Source: Heterotrichella gracilis
Taxonomy: Eukaryota; Sar; Xanthophyceae; Tribonematales; Xanthonemataceae
Assembly (NCBI GenBank): GCA_032358255.1
Contig: JAULBX010025442.1
Span: 1-61,210 of the forward strand
Direction: 5' to 3'
Length of the DNA: 61,210 nt
The notes below the pieces were generated by a model. It worked only from the letters and a program-made list of their open reading frames with translations, was not told the DNA's origin and did no database searches. This document shows positions 22,912-34,900 of the stretch, one piece after another (within the stretch, counting starts at the first letter, position 1; every line of letters starts with the position of its first letter). Position numbers and translations under genes: made by a program.

Positions 22912-23828
22912 TTATGCTTGCTGCAACAGCGCCTCTCTCCGCAAATGGCCTGCCTTCCGCAGCACCCTGCTGCCTCCCGCACCCCCACAGTGGTAGCGCC
23001 TGGTGCTGCCGCCTGCGCCGCCATCAGTTGCCAGGTCTGCAGGGGGGAAGCGCAACAACGACCATGGGGGATAGGCAATGCCTTCAAACTCCACCTCCCC
23101 TTCCACCACAAAAATCTCCTCGCCCCCCTCCAAGCCTCTCTGCAGTGGTGCCACATCCCTTGTTCCCTGTGGCCATGCCTCCAAAAACACCTCCTCTCCA
23201 GTGACACTGTTGTTATACAGCTCCACCCTAGTAACCTGCCCCGCATCAGCCCCAGAGCTAGTACTATGCTGCTCCTCCAATAGCAGCTGCAATGCATTCA
23301 CGTCAACTGGCGATTTGTCTGAGGCAGCATCCATCTGGCGCAGCTTAACCCAGATGATGCAGCCATCGGCCTCCGTCCAGGGCTCATGGGCACTGCCGAT
23401 AGGGTTCCTACGGTATTTATCATATTCAGGAGAAGCACGATGATTGCTAATGCAGGCAAATGCTTGCAGATGTATCCTGGATGCAAAGTGCATTGTATTG
23501 CAACGATAAATACCCTACGGTAGCCTGTGAGCATTTGTGGCCACATGCATAAGTGCAACTATTTACAATAATCCGTTCCTGCACCACAGTACTCCAACTT
23601 GTAACAACTCAAACTGGTCAATTGGCATGAGTTTGCCTGCCTCTTGCCTGACATAGTGTCCTTTGGTGTGCGCTCCATGACCATCATGGAACGTCCCTTC
23701 CAACACAAAGTACTCCTCTCCTCCTGAGTGCACGTGGTGCGGAAAGCGAGCACTGGCATTGTAGCGCACCACGCTTGTGCAGCGGGCCACCTCCGCACCG
23801 TCCCTGTCAAGCATCAACCGCTCCACCC
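22912..23828 (-). CDS. ChrR-type bicupin protein (5' end open)
   Basis: Two cupin modules like the cupin part of bacterial ChrR anti-sigma factors. Exons are 23648-23828 and 22912-23407, joined by a GC-AG intron (23408-23647). The first module has [55 protein letters not shown] and WVKL. It keeps the His/His/Glu/His set expected of a metal-binding cupin. The second module ([38 protein letters not shown]) lacks the first histidines and is probably metal-free. No sigma-binding helical domain is visible. Upstream coding sequence is expected between 23829 and about 24220 because the first exon starts with a codon fragment. Function in algae is unknown; bacterial relatives sense singlet oxygen or bind zinc. 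Confidence 0.78.
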
Positions 23829-25317
23829 CTGGAAACCATAACATCACAGGTTTGGCAACCAACATGCCAAGCCGTACACTATATCTGACCTGATAGTTGT
23901 GCTGTGCCATAGTAGCGTGACGCTGCAGCGCCATGACCCATAGTGGTCGTCACTGAATGGAATTGTGCCATGGTGTGCAGGATGCTGTAACCATTCTGAT
24001 GATGCATCATGAGGCATGAGGCACTCATGACATGATATGGTATGCAAGAGGCAGGAAAGAGGGCCAAGGGGCGCACGTGTACGACCAGGGTTGCAAGGCC
24101 TTGCAGGGCATGCCAGGGGGCAGCAGCCATGCCCCCAACGTGCCGCGGTAACCTTAAGTGTGTGCTACATGCTGCAGCATGCATAGGTGTGCACAAACTC
24201 CACATGCAACAAAACCATTGCACCCTCTATCGCTGCCCATAGCACAGGTGTGGGCTGTGAGCCGCAGGCAGGGCGGCCCTGGGTCACGGTGGCGCACTCC
24301 CCTGCTAGCTAATCCGCTATCCTGTTATCCCCTGTATGTGTGTGACGCAGTCCATACCTAGTGCAGGTGAGGGTACAAATTTCAGGGAGGCGGATGACAC
24401 CAGGGCCGTTTTGGTGAGGTCGGCATGGAGTTTCATGGGGGCGAGGTGTGGGGGTGGGCACCTGCACAGGCAGGCCGCAGGCAGTTGAGCACATGGTGCC
24501 CTGCAGACAGTTGTGCACATGGTGACGTACTCTTTGCCAGCGCAATGAGTCAAGCCAGTCAAAAGGGCGCACTATGTTGGCTGCGTGAGTCAGCACATAG
24601 GCCAGGGTTCAACTGTTGTGACAACCCCTCGGCAGACCAGCTACTGGTTGTTTAGTCCTGGCGGTGCAAAGCTAGAAGCAAGCCTAACTGGCATCCCACG
24701 GCAGCTTGTACCGCACGCAACGAGAGCTTAGCAGTTGAAACATGGAACAGGTTTGTGCGATGCATATATACAGGCTCGCCCAGTCCGCTACCTGGCACGC
24801 ACCTGACCCGAAGGCAACCGCCCTTGTTAGTTTTCTCGGAATAATCCAATGCACTGCTGAAAGGCTGGGTATGGCGCAGCGTACAGCATGCATAGCTATC
24901 TTGCTTCTAATGCATGCAAGTGACAGCACGGCATGTAGTTCACTTCCGACGCAGGCCTTCAGACACACAAGGCGTCTTGATTGTGCAACGTTTCTGGGTA
25001 CTCTGTCTAGCAAAACATGACCGTTTCGTAACACTGGCCAAAGCCTTTACCAAGGACTCTTGCTGCATGCTTGCTTTTGACCTCCCCGCTTCAAGAAGAT
25101 GATATCAGAAAGTTGGGCATGAACACCCAAGGTTGGTCACCAGTAATAGCCAACGCTTGCTACTCCAGACCACAGTAACAAACTATTACTTTCATTGGGC
25201 AAGCAGGGCAGTCCATCTCGGGTCGTGGCTTTGCATCTCGGTTGAGCAGGTCACCGTCCTTGTGGCCACTTTTTGTGCAGGGGCAGGTCCCAAGCGAATA
25301 CACACGAGTCCGTTAGG
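23829..25317. other. 5' part of bicupin gene and intergenic DNA
   Basis: Should contain the missing first exon(s) of the minus-strand bicupin gene and the promoters of that gene and of the plus-strand F-box/LRR gene. No conserved protein is recognisable. Confidence 0.35.
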
Positions 25318-28300
25318 ATGTATGCGACAGGGGGCGAACCTTTCGGTGCAACGGTGGCTGGTGACGCGCTGGCAACTGACTTTGCAGGTCTCCCAGCGGA
25401 GTTGCTGCAGGTGGGTGCGCATAGCCGGGTGCATGCATGGTCACGACATGGGCACGCTTGTCCCAGGAGTGGAAATGTGTGGGGACCTGTCTCCGGTATA
25501 ACGTTTGCAACTTTGTTTGTGCGCCTTTGCATGCTTCGGTAGCCTATCTTAGAAGGCAAGACAGGCCTTGCAGGCTCGCTGTGCATGGCGGATTGTTAGT
25601 TAAGAACCTAGCAACGTATTATTACTTGTTATATGCTACTTATCGACTGTTGGACACCGTCGTTCTTCAGTTGTGGCTCGTTGAGTGACCACACTTTTTG
25701 CAATCACTGTGGCATGCTGTGCCAGGTTTTGCCAGGACGTAAATTAGGGGTGGGGTGACACACTCCCCCCAGCTGGCAATGATTAGCAGGAAGTATACTG
25801 TTTATGCGGTGCACGTGCAGCACACACACTGCTACACACTTCTAATTAATCCATGAGTGGGGTGGCACCAGGCAACCTGGCAAACCCGTACTGACAACCG
25901 CAACCCTGAACAACGTGCAACGACTGACGACACACATTGTCCCCAGGTGGTGCTAGCCCAGGCACCTGAGTCAAGGCCTGCGCTGCGTGCCACCTGCTCC
26001 ACTTGGCGGGCTGCAGTGGACTGCCACACACACAGCCTCACATTCCCAGTGCACGCCCGCCCCCTTGGCCATGCCACAAGGCAGGCGGAGGGTGCAAGGG
26101 GGCGTGGCGGTGCTGCTAAGCTGGGCACCACAGGCAGTGGGGATGTGGTTCGTGGAGGGGGCTGCGTGGAAGGCCAGCGGCTGGTCGAGGGCACGTCTTG
26201 TTGGTGGTCCCGTGTTGGAGAGCGCTACCTCGGGTGCCAGGCAGTGGAGCTGGTGTGGCAGGAGGAGGAGGGGGAGGCGGCGGCAGGTGAGGGGGCTTCA
26301 TGCGGAGGGGTGTCAGCCTGGCGTGGTGTTCCATTGGCTGCTGCACCACCACCGCCACCAGTGCGCGCATCCATAGTGCCATGACCTGATCTTGATACCC
26401 ACTGGTTGCCTGCTGACCACCGCTATCCCCTGCAATTCCAGTCCCCTTGAAGGCGGCGGTGCGCGGTGTGGCGTGCGCGTGGCCAGGGCTGCGCCAGCTG
26501 TCGGTGGTGGCGCACACTCCAGGGGAAGGGCTGGACCTGCTCCTGCTGGAGACAGGGAGGCTGAGGTGGGTGCGGTAGCCACATGGCATCACATCTGCCT
26601 CCTGCTGCGCATGGGCCTTGGGAGGCGCACTGGCAAAGATCCCTGGTTGCAACCCCATACAGCAGTGTGCATGCGGGCCACCCCACGCGCACATGCCAGG
26701 CAAAGCTGTGCACTGTGCCTTTCGCACGTGTATGCTGGTTGCTGCTCATAATTGTTTAAAAAGCACTCGTGCTGTCTCCAGAGCCTGTCACAAGCAAGCA
26801 CAAATTTGGCCGCGATACATATACCCTTCCCACCCACGACCCTCACACCCGGCACCCCTTCAGGCACCTCCACACCCTCCATCTGGCGGCTGCACTGCCC
26901 AGCCCCAGCCTCCTCCAAGATGCACTGGCCGCCCTCCCCGCGCTGCACACCCTGCGAATAGAAACCCCCCCTGGCACCCAGCTACCCATGGCCCTGTGCC
27001 GCGCCATCCAGCGCAGCGCCTGCCAGCTGTCAGATCTGGCATTGGTGGGTGACCTGGGGTGCAGCAGCGGTGACCTGTGCGCCTGCCTGGCCCTGGTCAC
27101 CTCACTGACTCGCCTGGAGCTGGGCCACACACGACACCCCACGGGGCTGAGCGTGCAGGATGTACAGGTGAAACAGCATGGCCACACTGGGGCTGTGTGC
27201 TGGCATGACTGCACATGAACGCATACATGCATTTGCATGTCCTAAACAGTGCTTGCACTTGCTTGAGCAGTTGCTTAAATCCCTGCATTTATGAATATCC
27301 CCTGCGTATGAGTTCCCTTACATATCTTGGCACTGTGTGTGATCCCCTTACGTCCTCTCCGCAGCTGCTACCCTCCCTCCCCCTGCTGTCCTCATTGAGT
27401 GTGTGCGTGGGCTCCATTCCCCCCCTGGCCTGCACACATGTGGAGGGCTTCACCCGCCTCACCCACCTCACCTACGCCGGGATTCTGGGGGATGCAAACT
27501 GGCAGTGGCTCAGGGGTTTCAGCGGGGTGCACACACTCAGCCTAGCGCCGCTGGACCTCAGGGGGCTGGACCTAAGCATACGTAAGCGCAAACTCTACAA
27601 AGCACCGATTGCCAGTTCTGATACTGTTGTGGATTGTGTTGCATGATCATTGTGGGGAGTTGCTGGGTCACGTGGACAGCAACAGGATGTGTGTTGCATC
27701 CACAACCAGTGCCTGCCTTGTCCATGATGTCCGATCGCTCCCCTGCCTCTACCTGCACACCCCACTCACCCCCCCACCCCCCCCTTCCCAGGTGGTTGGG
27801 TGACTGGCTACTACCTTGCCTCCCTGCCTGCAAGGGAGCTGCACCTGGACCTGAGGGCAGCACATGACATACAGGGTGCGGGGGCAAGGGGGGTGGGGGG
27901 TGGGGGGTGGGGTGGGCACACATGAGCAGGGTGCTGGAGCATACATGTGGTACTAGCTAAAGCTAGGTTGATGGCGCACTCCTGCCTGCCATGTGACATC
28001 AGGAGCATGTTTGTATCCCCGTTTGCCTTCATGCTACTTTTACCACCGCCCCATTGCGTCCCGTTCCCCATCCCTCCCCCTCCCCTCCCCCCAGGTTTGA
28101 GTTCAATGTGTGTCGCCCCCCTGCGCTCCCTGCTGCTGCCCTGGCGCAACCTGGCGGCTGCATGCGGTGCGGCAGCTGTTGCTGAGCTGGCAAACATGAC
28201 GCACCTCACAAGGCTGGAGCTGGCCGACTCACCAGGTGAGGGCGGGAGTGGGTGCGCTGTGTGATGTTGTGTGCTGCCAGCCATGTTTGAGGGTGTCACT

Positions 28301-28943
28301 ATGTCACCTCATCCCACACCGTGCGCAATGCATGGCAAGCCAGGTTGTGGTAGTGGTCATGGTAGTGATAATGGGGTTGCAATGCAAAACAGGCTGCTGT
28401 GGAGCACTGGTGGCTCACCCTTCCCCATCATCTCCTTGCGCAGGTCAGCACCCCGCTTGCCCCACCAGTGCTGAGCGCATGTTCTTTGAGCGCCTGCCAC
28501 TGCTCACGCACCTCACGTGCCTGGTGCACCTAAGCATACAGCTAGGGGGGGAAACATCTCAACAGCCACAGCCACAGCCACAGCCACAGCCACAGCCACA
28601 GCCACAGCCAGCAGGGCCCAGGCCACCTTTTATGGAACAAGTTTTTGCGCCCAGCACGCCCCCCTTGCGCAACGAATCAGGGTCGCTGGCAGACACCCTT
28701 CAGGACGCCAGTCCGTCCTCCACCGCCCCCTCCACCCCCCGCCCCCTACAGTCGGATGCGCAGGCCCGGTTTGGCTGTGTGGACCACCGGCCCCCCTACC
28801 CGCGCTTTGAGGATTGGCACCTGCAGGCCTTTGCGCGTGGCCTGCCCCGCCTGGCGTCCCTTGTGCTGCTGCCCAGTTGCATCACGCCAGGGGGAGTGGC
28901 GGCGGCCCGGCGTGCAGGGCAGGTGCTGGACCTGACCTGCTGA
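25318..28943 (+). CDS. F-box-like/LRR protein
   Basis: Eight exons with fully consistent phases: 25318-25410, 25947-26286, 26442-26565, 26864-27167, 27365-27581, 27792-27875, 28095-28235, 28444-28943; 600 residues. An F-box-like motif at about residues 26-60 (GLPAELLQVVLAQAPE, then RATCSTWRAAV) is split by intron 1. Degenerate leucine-rich repeats fill the rest (LHTLHLAAALPS, LVTSLTRLELGHT, LTHLTYAGILGD, MTHLTRLELADSP, LASLVLLPSC). Near the end is a low-complexity insert with seven Gln-Pro pairs and a Ser/Pro-rich stretch. Likely a substrate adaptor for SCF-type ubiquitin ligases, but Skp1 binding and the substrate are inference. It lacks the membrane hairpin of the related gene at 12909-16263. 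Confidence 0.8.
28564..28605 (+). repeat. (CAGCCA)7 coding hexamer repeat
   Basis: Seven in-frame CAGCCA units encode a (Gln-Pro)7 tract in the last exon of the F-box/LRR gene; likely length-polymorphic. Confidence 0.9.
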
Positions 28944-28945
28944 CA

Positions 28946-28970
28946 GGGCTGGGCTGGGCTGGGCTGGGCT
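28946..28970. repeat. (GGGCT)5 pentamer repeat
   Basis: Five tandem GGGCT units directly after the stop codon of the F-box/LRR gene, in its 3' UTR. Confidence 0.9.
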
Positions 28971-29520
28971 GGGGACCCGTGCATTGGGTGCCGCATTAAA
29001 GCGCTAGCATTGGGGGCAGTCCAGGCTACTTCTGCATTCAGACAATCTAGCTGACGTTGCTGAGCTGGTCTTACTCACCTGCTGCTGTCAGTGAGCCGCT
29101 CGCTGGCAGTATCTCCGGCAACTAGCAACATCGTGGCAAGGCTGTTTAGCTGCACAACTTATGGGACTGCACGAGATGCAATGCATGCAATACATATAAT
29201 GGTTGCTATGCCACCTTATCCACACCTAGCCCTTTGCAAAGATTTTGGCATATCTCTTCCTTTCTTTTCTTTTTTTCTTTTTTTTTATAATTGGTAAATC
29301 GTTGTAAATCATAACGGCTGCTGCGGCAATCGATCATGCACATGACAAGCACATTGTACAGTGTATGTGGTCACCTGGTGGGTCCCATATTTGCAAGGAT
29401 TGATTGCCTGCAATTGCACAAAAGTTTGTGCAATTAATGCCATGCCACAAAGATCATCTGCATCCGATGCAGTACAGGCAGGCCCGAGACAAATCGTATA
29501 CAAAGTTTGGGAATTCACGC

Positions 29521-29542
29521 TGGGACAACTTAAGTTGTCCCA
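29521..29542. repeat. Perfect 22-bp palindrome
   Basis: Half-site TGGGACAACTT is followed at once by its exact reverse complement, centred on CTTAAG. It lies in intergenic DNA and has no spacer, so it could be a dimeric protein site or a remnant foldback. Confidence 0.85.
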
Positions 29543-30163
29543 ACCGGCATCCGTTAACGACAATTGCCGCACATTCTGTTCCCCATGATAAGATTCCCGC
29601 ATGATGCTGAGAGCTCTAATAGTATTGGTAATCATGTTTACGTGCATGCTGTTCGGCATTGGCAATATATTTGGTGCGGTGCACTGCACGTGGCACGCCT
29701 GCTGGGGGTGCTGCTTCAAGCGGCATGCCATGCACTGCAGCGCAGCATCAAATGTGGCAATAGTATCAGTGGTGTACTGTTTACTCACGCACAGAAGTGT
29801 TCCGCAACTGCACACGGTGCGCTATGGCCAGCCGCTGGTGGCCACATGTAATCCGCTGCTCTGCCAGCCTTCCAAATAATAGTGCGAGGCACATGTGCAT
29901 ATGAGCTCAGCAAGGCCTCATGCCAGCCAGCAGCTAGCTGCTATAAACAAGCGGCTTGCTCAGCATGGTATCAGGAATACTGATGCACTAGACTGATTGA
30001 CAGCAGCTAGCACCGGATTCCCCAGAGTGCCACCGTGGTGCCATGGCTGCAGCATGGCGCTTTAAGTGTGCATGAGCTACGCCCACACCTCACCCTGTGT
30101 GCCCCCTCCCCCTGCACCAGTTGAAGGAGACCACCCCCCTTCCCTACCCCCCCTCGGGTGTCA

Positions 30164-31417
30164 TCACCTCTTCCCCAGTGCTTCCCTAACCAGTGGGTGG
30201 TTGAATGGGTTGATCTGGCGCTTGGCCTGCCGCACACGCAGCTCTGCCTCTTGGAGGGTGTGCTCAGCAGCCTGGGGAGGGAAGGGAAGGGGGGTTGGGG
30301 TGGCTGAGATGATCGATGCAGCAGACATGTGGCGATGAAGCAAACACAGGATGGTTGCCATCGCCATCGTACATGGGCCATGTACCATCAAACGAGATAC
30401 ATGGCCTATGCAGCACCAAAGGGGAAACATCCCCTGTGGCCTCCGCTGCATTCCAGCATACAGTATCCACCACGCCCAGCCACTGTGCGATCGCCCAGCG
30501 GGCATGCACACTCTAACACTAGCTATCCCGCCCCGCTCCCACCCCTTCCTACACCCACCGTGACTGCCACTTTTCGTCTGAGGAAGTCCTTCTTGGCTTC
30601 CATCAGCCGCGCCTTGGTTGCATCACGCTCCTGTGCCAGCGCCAGCGCCTCCCCACTGGCCGCGCGCGCCTGCGCCTCCAGCTGGGACACACGCTGCCGA
30701 GCGGCGGGCAGCTCCTGGTGCACATGCTCCAACACCTAAGGGGGTGGAGGGCACACAGGCCATCATGAAACAGCTCCAGATATCAGCAACAGTCGGGCGA
30801 TGCGGCACCAGCAGCAGCACGCCATTGCGCCACCACACACCCATGCTTATGCCTGGGCCAGTGCCTTAGCAGTTTCCAAGTGGGCAACTCCTTCACCTGT
30901 GGGAACCAACCTAGGGGTGATTGGACTGTTGGTAGGGCAAAGTCTGTGCTCCACCCCACCTGCTCTATCTCCTTCATTTTGCCCTCCAGCCGACCCTCTT
31001 CCCGCTCGCTCTCTGCTATGGCGGCTGTTGTTGCCTCTAGGCCTTTCTCCTCTGCGTGACATGCTGCCACCAGGCGCTGCTGTTCAGACTTGGCAGACTC
31101 AAACGTGTACACAGCCTGAGGAGCGGGGGAAGGGGGGGCCGGTGCTGGGGGAGGTTGGGTAGGCTGGGTGTTGGAACCATGGCAACAGTGGCCCGGCAGC
31201 AGCAAGGCGGTACTAACGCGTGCATAACACCTTGCATGCATGGTTATGCTGTGCCACGAACGGGCGAGGAGCAGTGAAGGGGTAGGATGGCATTGGGCAA
31301 CACAGGTTTCCTTTGCCCAAACCTTGTGGTGTGCGGTGCCCCCCTCACCTGTACCAGGTATCCACCAGCGCCAACAGCCACAGCGCCGCTCACAAAGTTC
31401 ACCACGCGCCTCATCAT
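30164..31417 (-). CDS. Unidentified small coiled-coil protein with N-terminal hydrophobic segment
   Basis: Four minus-strand exons (31349-31417, 30960-31115, 30559-30735, 30164-30271), all exactly phase 0, encode 169 residues. The protein starts MMRRVVNFVSGAVAVGAGGY: two Arg, then a Gly/Ala/Val-rich segment that could be a short membrane anchor or mitochondrial/plastid targeting helix. The rest is almost all predicted coiled coil rich in Glu, Gln, Ala and Arg (for example EEKGLEATTAAIAESEREE and QRVSQLEAQARAASGEALAL). It ends in a distinct tail, INPFNHPLVREALGKR, that looks conserved in style. I do not recognise the family. The regular phase-0 exons and intact frame argue for a real gene. It is head-to-head with ALKBH8, 581 bp apart. 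Confidence 0.75.
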
Positions 31418-31998
31418 TGTGGCGACGCAATGGCAACCTGCCTAGCTCAATATGGCCTTCCACTGAATGGCTGTTGCGTGGGGTCCTCACAGGTGGTGTG
31501 CACCCACAGGTAGGGGGTGGTGGAAGTGCAAGTACCAACGTAGTGAAGATATAAGGTCAACGCCGGTGGCTGTCAGTCGTCATAGGCAGTTGCACCCAAC
31601 CACTATGGAATGGCTTGCACCAGGTGCATTACGATGCGTTGTGCAGGCAGCCTTGGGAATCAAAGTGATGCAAGTAAACACGCAGTATCACTGGCTTCGC
31701 AATACAATGGAGGCTCCCAACGAGTATTGCTATCATCGCAAAAGACGCGTTCCTGCAAATATCCTTAGACGCGCCGTCCAAGGCGGGACTATTTCAGGAG
31801 AGGCCCGGATGCATGCATTTGTTTGCATGCATCTGTTTGCATGCATCTGCACGACCACCAGACTGCGCGCTGTACAAGCACTGGCGAGCCAACTTGTTTT
31901 GTCAGGTTATATTTTCACTGCAAACGTCGTGATTAATGCCAGCAGTATGCACTGCGGGTCATGACAAGCAAGTGCAACTGTGCTTGTGAAGCTGTGCG
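31418..31998. promoter_or_regulatory. Divergent promoter region, coiled-coil gene / ALKBH8
   Basis: 581 bp between two divergent start codons. Contains three tandem 14-bp GCATGCATYTGYWY-type units at 31811-31852, the clearest local repeat and a candidate shared element. Confidence 0.45.
31811..31852. repeat. 14-bp x3 tandem repeat with GCATGCAT core
   Basis: Three consecutive 14-bp units each begin GCATGCAT, followed by TTGTTT, CTGTTT and CTGCAC. It lies in the divergent promoter region about 150 bp upstream of ALKBH8. Confidence 0.85.
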
Positions 31999-34900
31999 AT
32001 GTTCAGCAAACCCAGAAGCGGCCAGCCCACTCGGTTCCTGTTCGTGGGTAACGCTGGGGCCGCACTTGGCATTGAGCCCAGTCAAGTGTTGACTGTCTTC
32101 GCACCGTATGGTGGGCTGCACGTCACTGTTCCTGATGGGGCCCGCAGCCATGTGTTTATCACCTTTGCCAGCGAGGAGGGTGCCAGCCGTGCCCTGTGCC
32201 AGCTGTCAGAGGCGCCCTGTGCAGAGCTGGGGGGCAGGGTGCTTGCTGTCAAGTATGCGGACGTCAAGCGCCCACAGGTGTGGCTGACGCCAGGGTCCTG
32301 CGCTTGGGGCTTGGGCCATGCTATATGCATGCGTTGCTGTCAGGCAGTGCATCAAACGAATTGCCAGCTTGTGGTATAGCTTTATGCCTTTATCAGCCTA
32401 CCGCATCTTGGGCTACACAGTCACCAGCACCCATGCACCCCATCAACCCCCACCAGTGTGTAAACACGTTGTACACCGCCCCTAGGAATGCCCTTCCCTT
32501 CCCCCAGGAGCACGTCCCTCCCCCCGTTGCCCTCACCAGCGCTGCCTGTGGTGTGCCTGGGCTGGAGCTGCTGCAGGAGTGGGTGACGCCACAGGAGGAG
32601 CAGGTGGGGGGGTGGGGGGGCGGGGGGGCGGGGGCGGGGGCGGTACAAAGTTGTTGTACTTCAAAACATTTTTGGTATGTATCGGGTGCACCGCTGGCGC
32701 AATGTATAGTGGCGGGGTACCACCTAGATGGAATGGCGCTTTCCATAGTGCATCTCATTCCTCCCCCTGCAGCCCACCAGACAGGTAGCTGTACTGCACA
32801 GCCTGGTTGCCCTTACTTGCACACCGCATGCCCGCTGCAGCAGCCCACCTGTCCGCCCATCCGCCCAGCTGTTGTGCAGGCCCTGCTGGCACTGGTTGAT
32901 GCGGGGGAGTGGCACACACTGGCGCGACGCCGTGTGCAACACTGGGGGTACAGATTCGACTATGTGGTGCGTGTGGGTGTGTGGAGTTGGGTTTGCCCAC
33001 ATACCATAGCAGTGATGACTGCATGCGTTGGTCATGGGTATGCAGTACATGATGCAGTACATGTAGGCATGTGATACCCTACCGCACCTATCACACCATG
33101 CACCCCTTGCTCCCTGTCACAAATTCCCATTTGGCTGCAGACTCGCACCGCTGACACCCGCGCGCCCCCCACCCCCCTTCCCCCCCTCCTCCACCGGCTA
33201 GCTCAGCGCCTTCAGTCCCTGCCTGGTGTGCCCATGCTGGACCAGGTGACGGTGAACGAGTACCCGCCGGGGGTGGGCCTGTCCCCACACATAGACACGC
33301 ACTCAGCGTTCACCGGTGAGGTGCATTAGGGATGGTGGAGCAGGGATAGGCATGGGGGGAGAGCTCATTTGTAGGGCATGCTGGGATGATGGGTACTGCA
33401 AGCCATGCATCACAATTGCCTTAGAAAAGTACGGGTGCAGGTTGCATAGCCAAACGACTTGTGCCGCACGGTAGACAGTGTTGCCATGCCAGGTATTTGC
33501 CAGGAACTCCTTGCCATTGTAGGCTTCCTGTTGTTAAAAGCCCCTGCCAAGTCCCATGCCGACCTCCACCCCCCCTCTGCTCCAGGCGCCATCATCTCTC
33601 TCTCCCTTGCCGGCCCCTGTGTGATGGAACTGCGCCAGGGGGGGGACCACCGACCGCTGTTCCTCCCCTGCAGATCACTGCTGGTGCTGGGTGGCCAGTC
33701 GCGCTACGCATGGCACCACTACATCCCACACAGACACAGCGACATGGTGGGGGGGGAGGTGGTGGCCAGGGGGGAGCGGAGGGTGTCGCTTACGTTCAGA
33801 CAGGTGGGAAATGCTGGACTGCTTGGCACTTGGGTTCATCTCCCTGGTAGCAGTGCTGCATTCATGATCATCACGCCATAAGGTAAGTGGCAGCGTCCTG
33901 TTGAGGACAGGGGAAGGGGAAGAGACACACTGCTCCTACCAGGCGGGAGTTACAGGCAAAAAACCCTTCCAATGCCAATGCCAAGGTCACCTGACCCACC
34001 CCCCTGCGCCCCTGCAGGTGCGCACCACCCCTTGCGACTGCGCCTACCCCGAGCACTGTGACAGCCAGGAGGGGGCGATTCCACCCACACGCATGCTGCT
34101 GGCAGCGGCACAGGGAGGGGGGGGCAGTGAAGCCAGTGGGGCACGGGCAGTCACTAGCACCAGTGGTGGTCCAGACCCCTCGACTATGCATGGGGTTGGC
34201 GCACAGCTGAGCCACCTGCGGCTTGCGCCTGGTGGCGGTGAGGGGGCAGCCATTCGGGGTTCAGTTGCAGCATCCAGCGGCCAAGCCGGTGCAGCAAGCG
34301 TTGATCATGGCTTGGCCAGGCTTGAGGAGGAGTATGTGCACAAGGTGTATGACGCAATTGCGCCGCACTTCAGCGCAACAAGGTGAGGGTAGGGGGGTGT
34401 GTGCTGGGCCTAGCAGGTGGCCATTTGCAGGCGCTGCAGGCCTTGGCTGACCCTGGATCACTCATCCACACACAACCTGTCCCGTGTCCTCTCTTCCTTG
34501 GTTGCATGGCGGGTCATGTGCTTATTGCATATCCCTAGTCCTCACCCGCCCCCACCCCCCCAGGTTTGCCGTGTGGCCCAAGGTGCGCTCCTTCCTTGAG
34601 GCGCTGCCCCCAGGGGCCCTGGTGGCTGACGTGGGTTGTGGCAATGGCAAGTACTTTGGTGTGCGGGGGGACATCGCGGTGCTGGGCAGCGACAGGAGCG
34701 AGGGGCTGGCACAGGTGGGGGGTGTGTGTGGGCTTGAGGAGGCTGATCGGAGTGTGCATAGGGTGGGGGGCACGAGCATTGGTATCATTTGTGCTTGTGG
34801 GGCACTGTTGGCCATGTATTTATGTGTGTATGCTTGCCCAATTGTCGGAGTATCTGGAATCTGGTACTTACAACCCACAGTGATAAGTACCAGGTGGGGA

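Larger units (their letters stand above)
28944..30163. other. Intergenic region with repeats, no recognised gene
   Basis: Tail-to-tail interval between the F-box/LRR gene and the coiled-coil gene. Contains (GGGCT)n at 28946-28970, a T/C-rich stretch at 29256-29287 and a perfect 22-bp palindrome at 29521-29542. A minus-strand frame of 168 codons (29309-29815) and a hydrophobic plus-strand frame (29601-29879) overlap each other, and neither matches a known family. Confidence 0.4.

Noticed and set aside
28564-28605. CRISPR-like repeat
   Set aside because: No spacers; it is a simple coding hexamer repeat in a eukaryotic gene.
30783-31538. 251-codon minus-strand open frame
   Set aside because: It reads through two introns of the coiled-coil gene; the spliced model with four phase-0 exons explains it better.
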